NCBI GenBank assembly: GCA_029541985.1
Contig: CP095414.1
Location: forward strand, 2,343,001-2,407,000
DNA from: Bacteroidales bacterium F22
GTDB lineage: Bacteria; Bacteroidota; Bacteroidia; Bacteroidales; Bacteroidaceae
Reading direction: 5' to 3'
DNA: 64,000 bases
This document shows positions 1 through 7,659 of the stretch, piece by piece. Within the stretch, counting starts at the first letter, position 1, and the number at the start of each line of letters is the position of its first letter. The translations under genes were made by a program, and so were the position numbers. Under the pieces are notes generated by a model that worked only from the letters and a program-made list of their open reading frames with translations, made no database searches and was not told the origin of the DNA.

Positions 1-119
1 GTACCTTTACTGTGGACAAAGAATTTCTTCCTTATCCATTGAAACAAATAGATAGTTTACCCGTTTTAGCGAAAGAAGTAGCAGCCGAGACAGCAGCTAC
101 TCAAAAATCAGCCCAATAA
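1..119 (+). CDS. 3' end of a truncated gene, possibly SusD-like
   Basis: An open frame runs in from the left edge (first full codon at base 3) and stops at TAA 117-119, giving a 38-residue C-terminus. The segment FLPYPLKQIDSLPVL resembles the end of RagB/SusD proteins, which usually close with a Pro-Ile-Pro-x-x-Glu-Ile type motif followed by a short polar tail. The next gene is a surface glycan-binding lipoprotein, the normal neighbour of susD, which supports this reading. Only the tail is visible, so the family assignment is an inference; the presence of a coding 3' end is well supported. Confidence 0.5.
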   Translation, partial: TFTVDKEFLPYPLKQIDSLPVLAKEVAAETAATQKSAQ

Positions 120-144
120 ATTAATGACCGAAATAATAAAATCG

Positions 145-1218
145 ATGAAAACAACCTATACTTATCTCTATTCTTGTCTATTTACGTTGGCTCTAGTGAG
201 TTGTAATAACGGTTTAGACAGCATAAAATCCGTAGCCCCAGGAGAAGATACTTCTGCTCCCGTGGTGAGTGTGATCTATCCTTCAGAAGGAACTCTTCTT
301 CGTGTGACAGATGATGTTACTGATATTGATATCAATTGTGATGTCACTGATGACATAGAGTTGAAAAATGTCCTCTTTACATTGGATAATCAATCAATCA
401 ATGAAGTGAGTGACTTCACTGATTATCGACATGGAGTCATCAAATTTAATTATGCTAATGTGACTAACGGAGATCATACCTTAGCTGTTGTTGCTCAAGA
501 TTTGACAGGTAAGGAAACGACGTCTATAGTTCATTTTACTAAGGCTGAACCTTATAAAGCCGCTTATGATGGCGAAGTTATGTATTTCCCATTTGATGGG
601 GATTATACTGAGCTCCTTTCTATTACTGATGCAACGGCTGTCGGAACTCCTTCGTTTGGTGGTGAAGCTAAAGTAGGACTCAATAGCTATTCTTCTACCG
701 AAGGGTCGTATCTCTCTTTTCCTGCTGATGCTATCACTGCAAATAATACGTGTACCTTCACTTTCTGGTATAATGTAAATGCAGTTCCCGACCGTGCTGG
801 TATCCTAGTCCTTGGCGATGAAGTGGAAGCAGCAAACGAGCAGCGCATGCACGGTTTCCGTTTATTCCGTGAAGGGTCAAATACGGAACAGCGAATCAAA
901 GCTAATGTGGGTATCGGTACTACTGATGTCTGGTGCGATGGTTTCGTGATTCCTGTCGATGGCTCGGGATGGAAATTTATTGCTCTTGTCATCGATACAG
1001 ATAAAATAAGCCTCTACTGTGATGGTGAGTTAGGATTGAGCTCTGACTTGTCTGCTCCTGTGGATTGGACAAATTGTACTGCTCTATCTATTCTTAATGG
1101 TTCTCCAAGTTTTGCCTATTGGAGTCATAAATACGATGGAAGTATGATGGATGATTTGAGAGGATATAATAAAGCACTGACACAAGAAGAAATAAAAACC
1201 GTTATGGCTGCTAATTAA
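145..1218 (+). CDS. LamG-domain surface glycan-binding lipoprotein (SusE/F position)
   Basis: An upstream in-frame ATG exists at 124, but the ATG at 145 gives a compact lipoprotein signal ending in LALVSC, so 145 is chosen. After the lipid anchor there is an Ig-like segment (about residues 35-130, containing SAPVVSVIYPSEGT, typical of bacterial Ig-like repeats), then a concanavalin/LamG jelly roll (about 140-355) ending in DDLRGYNKALTQEEI, a classic LamG C-terminal signature. No catalytic motif is seen. In Bacteroidota PULs such proteins sit on the cell surface and hold glycan next to SusC/SusD. It lies 25 bases after the probable susD tail and 11 before the GH144-type gene, so it is probably co-transcribed with both. 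Confidence 0.8.
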   Translation: MKTTYTYLYSCLFTLALVSCNNGLDSIKSVAPGEDTSAPVVSVIYPSEGTLLRVTDDVTDIDINCDVTDDIELKNVLFTLDNQSINEVSDFTDYRHGVIKFNYANVTNGDHTLAVVAQDLTGKETTSIVHFTKAEPYKAAYDGEVMYFPFDGDYTELLSITDATAVGTPSFGGEAKVGLNSYSSTEGSYLSFPADAITANNTCTFTFWYNVNAVPDRAGILVLGDEVEAANEQRMHGFRLFREGSNTEQRIKANVGIGTTDVWCDGFVIPVDGSGWKFIALVIDTDKISLYCDGELGLSSDLSAPVDWTNCTALSILNGSPSFAYWSHKYDGSMMDDLRGYNKALTQEEIKTVMAAN

Positions 1219-1229
1219 GCCATTAGTAT

Positions 1230-2678
1230 ATGAAAAAGATAATCTACATTTGCTTGTTTGCCTTTGCTACCATAACTTGTTCTGCAAGTTGTGGTAGTGA
1301 GGAAAACAATGATAACTCGCTTCCTTCAACAGCCAATACTAGTTGGCCTATCTATGAGAATCTATCTGACAATCAATTGATGGATACCATACAGTATTAT
1401 AGTATGAACTACTTTTGGGATGGAGCAGAACCTCATTCGGGTTTGGGTAGAGAACGCATCATGTTATCCAATATTTATCCCAGTAATGATGCAAACATAG
1501 TGACTACTGGAGGTTCTGGATTTGGGCTGATGGCCCTGCTTGTCGGGACATCTCGAGGCTGGATACCTCGTAGCGAAGTCTTAAATCGTTTCGACCGTAT
1601 TCTCACATTTCTTGAATCTTCTGACCGTTATCATGGAGCATGGAGTCATTGGATAGATGGTGAAACAGGCCATACCAAACCCTTTAGCACTAAGGATGAT
1701 GGAGGGGATTTACCTGAGACAGCTATGCTGGCACAAGGGCTTATCTGTGTGCAGGAGTATTTCAAAAACGGAGATGCTCAAGCTCAAGATATTTCTAAAC
1801 GAGCTGAAGCTCTCTGGAAAGGAATTGACTTTCGTTGGTATCAAAATGATAAAGATTGGTTATATTGGCATTGGTCGCCTAATTATGGATGGGATATGAA
1901 CATGCCTTTACGAGCTTATAACGAGACACTAATCACATATATCATAGGAGCTTCTTCTCCCAATCATCAAGTAACTAAAGCTGCATGGGATACTGGTTGG
2001 TATCAGGATGGTGCTGTGATGGTTCCGACTACGAAGTATGGTATCACGCTTCCTATCAGGCATGCAGGAAATCATTCGGCTGGTGGACCTCTCTTTTGGG
2101 CACACTATTCCTATTGTGGTTTTAATCCGATGATTACCCAGGATAAGTATGTGGACTACAAGCAGATTAACACAGCTCATGTGATGCTTAATCGAGCATA
2201 CTGTATCGCAAATCCTAAAGATTATACTGGATACGGAGAATCGTTGTGGGGATTGACCTCTTCTTATTCTCCTAATGGCTATGCACAGTGGGAAAGTGAA
2301 GGTGGACGCAAAACGGGCATCAGTTATAATCCAAGTGTACTTTATCCTGGATATGCGTCGCACAATCCAGACACTGATTATGGAGTGATTAGTCCCACTG
2401 CTGCACTTTCATCTATGCCTTACGCACCTGTAGAGGTGATGAAGGTGGCTCGTAATATTTACGAAAATCTTGGAACAAAGGCTTTTCGTAAATATGGACC
2501 AATTGATGCTTTTTCATTAGAATTAGATTGGTTCCCTGAAATGTATCTCGCCATAGACCAAGGCCCTATCGTTTGTATGATCGAAAATTATAGGACGGGC
2601 TTGTTGTGGAACTTATTTATGGGAAATGAAGATGTCCAAAAAGGACTTAGCTTTTTGGATATAACTGTAAACAACTAG
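1230..2678 (+). CDS. GH144-type glucoamylase-like lipoprotein (beta-1,2-glucan hydrolase)
   Basis: A 482-residue exported protein with a lipoprotein-type N-terminus (signal ending TCSASC). The body matches the glucoamylase-like alpha/alpha-toroid family (PF10091, CAZy GH144): YSMNYFWDGAEPHSGLGRER near residue 60, GGSGFGLMAL near 95, WSHWIDGETG near 140, and RHAGNHSAGGPLFWAHYS with NPMITQDKYVDYK near 275-310. Characterised GH144 enzymes cut beta-1,2-glucan, either as endo-glucanases or by releasing sophorose. The next glycosidase gene encodes a GH3 beta-glucosidase, as expected for finishing beta-1,2-glucooligosaccharides. Endo versus exo action and exact linkage cannot be read from sequence. 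The downstream ATG lies 4 bases after this stop, so translation is probably coupled. Confidence 0.78.
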   Translation: MKKIIYICLFAFATITCSASCGSEENNDNSLPSTANTSWPIYENLSDNQLMDTIQYYSMNYFWDGAEPHSGLGRERIMLSNIYPSNDANIVTTGGSGFGLMALLVGTSRGWIPRSEVLNRFDRILTFLESSDRYHGAWSHWIDGETGHTKPFSTKDDGGDLPETAMLAQGLICVQEYFKNGDAQAQDISKRAEALWKGIDFRWYQNDKDWLYWHWSPNYGWDMNMPLRAYNETLITYIIGASSPNHQVTKAAWDTGWYQDGAVMVPTTKYGITLPIRHAGNHSAGGPLFWAHYSYCGFNPMITQDKYVDYKQINTAHVMLNRAYCIANPKDYTGYGESLWGLTSSYSPNGYAQWESEGGRKTGISYNPSVLYPGYASHNPDTDYGVISPTAALSSMPYAPVEVMKVARNIYENLGTKAFRKYGPIDAFSLELDWFPEMYLAIDQGPIVCMIENYRTGLLWNLFMGNEDVQKGLSFLDITVNN

Positions 2679-2682
2679 TAAT

Positions 2683-3474
2683 ATGAAAAAACTAATTCTT
2701 CTATTCAGTCTATCACTTGTCGTTTTTGCTTGTTCATCTGGCGTAAATGACTCTACTTACTTTGCACATGAATTTGTTCAGGGAAATGATACCCTTCCTT
2801 ATCGAATCATGTACCCAAAGGGGTATAAAGCAAACAAGCAATATCCACTAATCTTATTCTTACATGGCTCTGGGGAACGGGGAACAGATAACCAATCTCA
2901 ACTATCACATGGTGGTTCTTTGTTTCAAAGTGATTCTTTGAGAGCTATGCATCAGGCTATTGTGGTATTTCCACAGTGCCCAACAGGAATATCATGGACA
3001 CATCGCATCAAAGAACAGAAAGACGGTTCCAAAGATTGGGTGTTCCAATTTCCTTTGGACCAGGGACCTACATGGCCTACTGCGGCTGTCAATGCATTGG
3101 TTGATTCTTTGGTTAAGGTACATGAAGTAGACCCTCAACAACTGTATATCGGAGGCTTGAGTATGGGGGGGATAGGTACCCTTGAATTTCTACAACGCTG
3201 GCCTAATAAATATAGTGCTGCCTTTGTAATCTGTGGAGCAAATGATGCTTCACTAGCGGATGCCTATCAGGAGACTCCTATTTGGTTTTTCCATGGCGGA
3301 AAAGATGATGTGGTTCCTAATAAGTATTCTAGACAGATATACAATCGCATCGTTGAACTCAATCCTCAGACACCTAGTAAATATACGTTATACCCAGAAG
3401 ATAATCATAATAGTTGGGACGATGCTTTTGCTGAACCTGGACTTTATGAGTGGCTTTTCCAATTTCACAAATGA
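2683..3474 (+). CDS. Secreted alpha/beta-hydrolase esterase lipoprotein
   Basis: A 263-residue protein with lipoprotein signal ending VVFAC. It has an alpha/beta-hydrolase fold of the PHB-depolymerase/prolyl-oligopeptidase-like type found in PULs: LILFLHGSGERG forms the oxyanion strand, GLSMGG holds the nucleophile Ser160, HGGKDD supplies Asp208, and EDNHNSW supplies His242. It starts 4 bases after the GH144-type gene and ends 14 before the GH3 gene, so it is part of the same transcript. A role in removing acyl groups (acetyl or succinyl) from the glycan fits the context but is inferred. A peptidase or phospholipase function is possible. Confidence 0.75.
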   Translation: MKKLILLFSLSLVVFACSSGVNDSTYFAHEFVQGNDTLPYRIMYPKGYKANKQYPLILFLHGSGERGTDNQSQLSHGGSLFQSDSLRAMHQAIVVFPQCPTGISWTHRIKEQKDGSKDWVFQFPLDQGPTWPTAAVNALVDSLVKVHEVDPQQLYIGGLSMGGIGTLEFLQRWPNKYSAAFVICGANDASLADAYQETPIWFFHGGKDDVVPNKYSRQIYNRIVELNPQTPSKYTLYPEDNHNSWDDAFAEPGLYEWLFQFHK

Positions 3475-3488
3475 TAAAATATAATTAG

Positions 3489-5774
3489 ATGATACGTACA
3501 TATTCTCCTCTTTTAACCTCGCTATGCGGATTTCTCATGTTTTCATTCTTTGGTTGCTCTCAGAACAAGGAGTGTCAATATCAAAGTTATTCTCAGGATG
3601 CTGCTATAGAACAGCGAGTGGATTCTGTCCTTAAATTGATGACCTTAGATGAAAAAATAGGTCAGCTAAATCAGTTTGCCGGTGCAGGCGAAATCACTGG
3701 TCCAGCTATGCAAACTCAAGTCCTTCCAATCATCAAACAGGGAATGGTTGGTAGTATGTTCAACGAAATGGGAGTCGAAAAACTAACCCAATTGCAGCAC
3801 TTAGCTGTGGATAGTACTCGGTTAGGAATCCCTATTCTGTTTGCAGCAGATGTCGTGCACGGGTATAAGACTATCTTTCCGATAAATCTAGCTTCTGCAT
3901 GTTCGTGGAATTTGAATCTGATTCAACAAAGTGCTCGTATTGCAGCTCAAGAAGCTTCTTCTGAAGGCATCGCATGGACTTTTGCTCCTATGGTGGATAT
4001 TACACGAGACCCTCGATGGGGACGTGTGATGGAGGGTGCTGGTGAAGACCCGTATCTTGGTGCTGCCATAGCTAAAGCGTATGTGCGCGGGTATCAAGGT
4101 ATTGGAGGCTGGAAAGGGCTTAAGGACACCGAAACAATCTTAGCTTGTACCAAGCATTTTGCTGCTTACGGTGCTGTCGAAGCGGGACGTGAGTATAATA
4201 CGGTGAACCTTAGTGAGTTGACTTTGCGTAATGACTATTTTGAACCTTATCTCGCGACTACAGAGGCTGGAGTGGCTACATTCATGACCTCATTCAATGA
4301 TGTGTTGGGGGTACCTGCTAGTGCTAATAAATGGTTGTACCAGACAGTCTTGCGTGACGAATGGCAATTTAAGGGATTGGTCGTGACGGATTATACTGCT
4401 ATCATGGAGTTGATGAACCATGGGGTAGCAGCTGATACACTTCAGGCTTCAGAATTGGCTATCAATGCGGGTATCGATATGGATATGACGAGTGGTTTCT
4501 TTATTAAGAGCTTGAAGAAACTAGTGGAGCAGGGACGTGTCAGTGAAGCACGTATTGACCAAGCCGTTAGTCGTGTGCTGGAAATGAAGTTTTTGCTGGG
4601 CCTTTTTGATGATCCTTATCGTTATCTTGATGCGGAACGCGAAAAAACCGGTACTTTGAAACCTGATTATTTGGCTGCTTCACGTCAGTTAGCACAGCAA
4701 AGTATCGTCTTATTGAAGAATAACGATGAGTTTTTTCCTATCGATGATTCGAAAAGACAGACGATTGCAGTTATCGGTCCTTTGGCTAAGAATAGAACGA
4801 GTCTTAACGGAGAGTGGTCTATTAAAGGTGACCGGTTAAGGAATAAGACAATTTGGGAAGAATTGGAAAATCGCTTTGCAGGTACATCCGTGCGATTACT
4901 TTATGCCCAAGGGTGTGCTATTGATGGAGCTGACCAGAATGGATTTGGTGAGGCATTGCGTATCGCTCGCAAAGCTGATAAGGTCCTGTTTGTCGGAGGT
5001 GAAGATTATAATATGAGTGGTGAAGCCGCTTCGCGAACTGATATCAAATTGCCAGGACAACAATCCGCTCTTCTTGAAGCTCTTCACCATACGGGTAAGT
5101 CCATTGGGTTGGTCCTTTGTAATGGGCGTCCTCTTGACTTGTCTTGGGAAGATACTCATGTAGAGGCCATCATGGAATCATGGTATCTTGGAACTGAAGC
5201 GGGAGCAGCCATTACAGATGTAATTTCTGGAGATTGTAATCCCTCAGGGCATCTGACTATGAGTTTCCCTCGCAATGTGGGACAGGTACCAGTCTATTAT
5301 AATCATAAAAATACGGGACGTCCTTTATCCCCTGACGATCCAACGGCAGATTATAAGTCAAAATATCTTGATTGTCCCAACTCACCACTTTATCCCTTTG
5401 GATATGGTTTGAGTTATACTCAGTTTACACTTTCCAAGGTTAAACTAGATACTGATGTGATGACTGCTGAGAAAGGAATTACTGTCACTTGTAAAGTGAC
5501 CAATACAGGCCGACGCGATGGAGTTGATTTGGTTCAACTTTATACTCGAGATTTGGTTGCTAGTGTCACCCGACCAGTTAAGGAATTGAAAGGGTTTAAA
5601 AGAGTTGAACTTAAAGCTGGGGAAAGTAAAATGGTGACTTTTGATCTCAATGAACAGGAGCTACGATTCTTTAATAGTGCAATGCAATATCGTTCTGAAC
5701 CAGGGAACTTTAGTCTTTGGATTGCTCATGATGCTGAAGATGAGAGTCATGAGTTGTCTTTTACTTTACAGTAA
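3489..5774 (+). CDS. GH3 beta-glucosidase lipoprotein
   Basis: A 761-residue full-length GH3 enzyme. The N-terminus ends in MFSFFGC, a lipoprotein signal. Domains in order: GH3 TIM barrel (about 45-375) with RDPRWGRVMEGAGEDPYLG, the substrate-binding KHFAAYG, and the nucleophile Asp301 in LVVTDY; GH3 C-terminal alpha/beta sandwich (about 405-630) with SIVLLKN and VGGED; Fn3-like domain (about 665-750) with NTGRRDGVDLVQLY. Related secreted GH3 enzymes of Bacteroidota remove glucose from beta-glucan oligosaccharides. Next to a GH144-type enzyme the best guess is action on beta-1,2-glucooligosaccharides such as sophorose. Linkage specificity is inferred. Confidence 0.88.
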   Translation: MIRTYSPLLTSLCGFLMFSFFGCSQNKECQYQSYSQDAAIEQRVDSVLKLMTLDEKIGQLNQFAGAGEITGPAMQTQVLPIIKQGMVGSMFNEMGVEKLTQLQHLAVDSTRLGIPILFAADVVHGYKTIFPINLASACSWNLNLIQQSARIAAQEASSEGIAWTFAPMVDITRDPRWGRVMEGAGEDPYLGAAIAKAYVRGYQGIGGWKGLKDTETILACTKHFAAYGAVEAGREYNTVNLSELTLRNDYFEPYLATTEAGVATFMTSFNDVLGVPASANKWLYQTVLRDEWQFKGLVVTDYTAIMELMNHGVAADTLQASELAINAGIDMDMTSGFFIKSLKKLVEQGRVSEARIDQAVSRVLEMKFLLGLFDDPYRYLDAEREKTGTLKPDYLAASRQLAQQSIVLLKNNDEFFPIDDSKRQTIAVIGPLAKNRTSLNGEWSIKGDRLRNKTIWEELENRFAGTSVRLLYAQGCAIDGADQNGFGEALRIARKADKVLFVGGEDYNMSGEAASRTDIKLPGQQSALLEALHHTGKSIGLVLCNGRPLDLSWEDTHVEAIMESWYLGTEAGAAITDVISGDCNPSGHLTMSFPRNVGQVPVYYNHKNTGRPLSPDDPTADYKSKYLDCPNSPLYPFGYGLSYTQFTLSKVKLDTDVMTAEKGITVTCKVTNTGRRDGVDLVQLYTRDLVASVTRPVKELKGFKRVELKAGESKMVTFDLNEQELRFFNSAMQYRSEPGNFSLWIAHDAEDESHELSFTLQ

Positions 5775-5789
5775 CGATCATTCTAAAAA

Positions 5790-7547
5790 ATGAATATAAT
5801 GAAAAGCAAATATCTCTTCTTTCAGTTATTGGTATTGAGTCTTGTTGCCAACACATTTGTTGTACAGGCTCAATATCGTAAAACGACTTATTGTAATCCT
5901 ATTGATTTGGACTATACGTATCCTTTTCATAATTCTCAGCGAGGGATTTCTTATCGGTCTGGAGCAGACCCTTCTGTTGTCTCTTTTCGAGGAGAATACT
6001 ATCTATTTGTAACCCGCTCAATGGGTTATTGGAAATCTAAAGATATGGTCAATTGGACTTTTATCAAACCACAGTCTTGGTACTTCAATGGAAGTAATGC
6101 TCCCTTTGCTGTGAATTATAAAGATTCTGTGCTCTACATGGCTGGTAATCCTTCTGGTTCTATGAGTTTACTTTATACAGATAATCCATCTGAAGGTACT
6201 TGGAAGCCGGTTAAGTCGGTATGGCACGACTTGCAAGACCCTGCTTTCTTTATAGATGATGATGGACGCTCATTTCTCTATTGGGGATCTTCTAATAAAT
6301 GGCCTATTCGTGCACGTGAACTAGATAAGAACCATTTCTTCTTGCCGAAATCTGATAAGGTGGATTCGCTTTTTGTATTGCATCCTCAAGCACATGGCTG
6401 GGAACGATTCGGGGAGAATCATACAAGTCCTATAAAACCTTTCTTAGAAGGGGCTTGGATGAATAAACATAAAGGAAAATATTATCTTCAGTATGCTGCA
6501 CCGGGTACAGAATTTAATGTGTATGGTGATGGAGTTTATGTGTCAGAGAATCCATTAGGTCCTTTTGAATATGCACCGAATAACCCGATTTGCTATAAGC
6601 CAGGTGGTTTCGCAACGGGTGCAGGACATGGCTGCACTATCGAAGGACCTGGCGGGGTATATTGGCATTTTGCTACTGTTCATTTATCAGTCAATTATAA
6701 ATTTGAACGTCGGCTTTGTATGTTTCCTACTTTCTTTGATGAGGATGGATTGATGCATAGTGATACTTCTTATGGTGATTATCCTCATTATGCTCCAGAT
6801 CAACCAACCAAACAATTCCAAAAAGGGGGATTTAGGGGATGGATGTTATTGTCTTACAATAAACCTGTCTCGACGTCTTCTTCTGTGAAAGGACACGAAG
6901 CGTCTTATCTTGTTGATGAAGATATGACTACTTTTTGGAGTGCTGAGCATAATGATGACCATCAATGGATTAGCATTGATCTCGAAAGACCTATGGATAT
7001 CTTTGCTTTGCAAATCAATTTCTCTGATTATAAAGAAACCAATCTGTGGGGAAGAATGGATAATCTGAGACAGCGTTATATTATCGAAACATCTCTTGAT
7101 GGTAAGCAATGGGTACCGATTGTAGATAGGAGTCATAGTTTCGTAGATGCTCCTAATGCTTACATTGAATTGGAACAAGGGGTCAGCGCAAGATATGTAC
7201 GGTATAGCCATGTGTCTATATCAAGTCAGCATCTAGCGATAAGTGACTTGCGTGTCTTCGGAAAAGGTCATCAGGCAAAACCGCATACACCGAAAGGATT
7301 TACAGTTAGTCGTTTGGCTGATAAACGTGATGCTAGGATTCAGTGGAAACCTGTGAAGGGTGCCCAGGGTTACAATGTAGTGTGGGGGATTGCACCTAAT
7401 AAATTGTACAATTCATGGATGATTTATGGAGATAACTGTGAGTTAGACCTGCGTAGTCTAAATATAGACCAAACATATTATTTCTCTGTTGAGGCTTTTA
7501 ATGAGAATGGAATTTCTAAACGGACTAAGATAGTCGAAGGGAAATAA
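5790..7547 (+). CDS. GH43-like glycosidase with F5/8C and Fn3-like modules
   Basis: A 585-residue secreted protein whose signal peptide ends near VVQAQ; an in-frame ATG nine bases later (5799) is an alternative start. Residues about 30-340 form a five-bladed propeller of the GH43 clan: Asp60 in GADPS (base), Asp150 in DLQDPAFF (pKa modulator) and Glu220 in FLEGAWM (acid) are all present. A discoidin-type F5/8C module follows (about 355-490: YLVDEDMTTFWSAE, then ARYVRY), then an Fn3-like module (about 500-585) that ends in EAFNENGIS. GH43 members cut arabinose, xylose or galactofuranose linkages; the subfamily cannot be fixed here. It is the last gene of the plus-strand unit, before a terminator hairpin. 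Confidence 0.82.
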   Translation: MNIMKSKYLFFQLLVLSLVANTFVVQAQYRKTTYCNPIDLDYTYPFHNSQRGISYRSGADPSVVSFRGEYYLFVTRSMGYWKSKDMVNWTFIKPQSWYFNGSNAPFAVNYKDSVLYMAGNPSGSMSLLYTDNPSEGTWKPVKSVWHDLQDPAFFIDDDGRSFLYWGSSNKWPIRARELDKNHFFLPKSDKVDSLFVLHPQAHGWERFGENHTSPIKPFLEGAWMNKHKGKYYLQYAAPGTEFNVYGDGVYVSENPLGPFEYAPNNPICYKPGGFATGAGHGCTIEGPGGVYWHFATVHLSVNYKFERRLCMFPTFFDEDGLMHSDTSYGDYPHYAPDQPTKQFQKGGFRGWMLLSYNKPVSTSSSVKGHEASYLVDEDMTTFWSAEHNDDHQWISIDLERPMDIFALQINFSDYKETNLWGRMDNLRQRYIIETSLDGKQWVPIVDRSHSFVDAPNAYIELEQGVSARYVRYSHVSISSQHLAISDLRVFGKGHQAKPHTPKGFTVSRLADKRDARIQWKPVKGAQGYNVVWGIAPNKLYNSWMIYGDNCELDLRSLNIDQTYYFSVEAFNENGISKRTKIVEGK

Positions 7548-7576
7548 TTTCAAAGCGTAAAATGACCTCTTATATA

Positions 7577-7625
7577 AATTGCACAGAAACCTAATCTCTA
7601 CATGGTTTCTGTGCAATTCTTTTTA
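7577..7625. terminator. Bidirectional Rho-independent terminator
   Basis: A perfect 15-bp stem (left arm 7577-7591, right arm 7604-7618) with a 12-base loop, followed by CTTTTTA on the plus strand. It lies between the convergent GH43 and GH2 genes and can end transcripts from both sides. Confidence 0.85.
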
Positions 7626-7659
7626 TCTGGGTCATTCTTTAATGACTTCTTTTATTTGT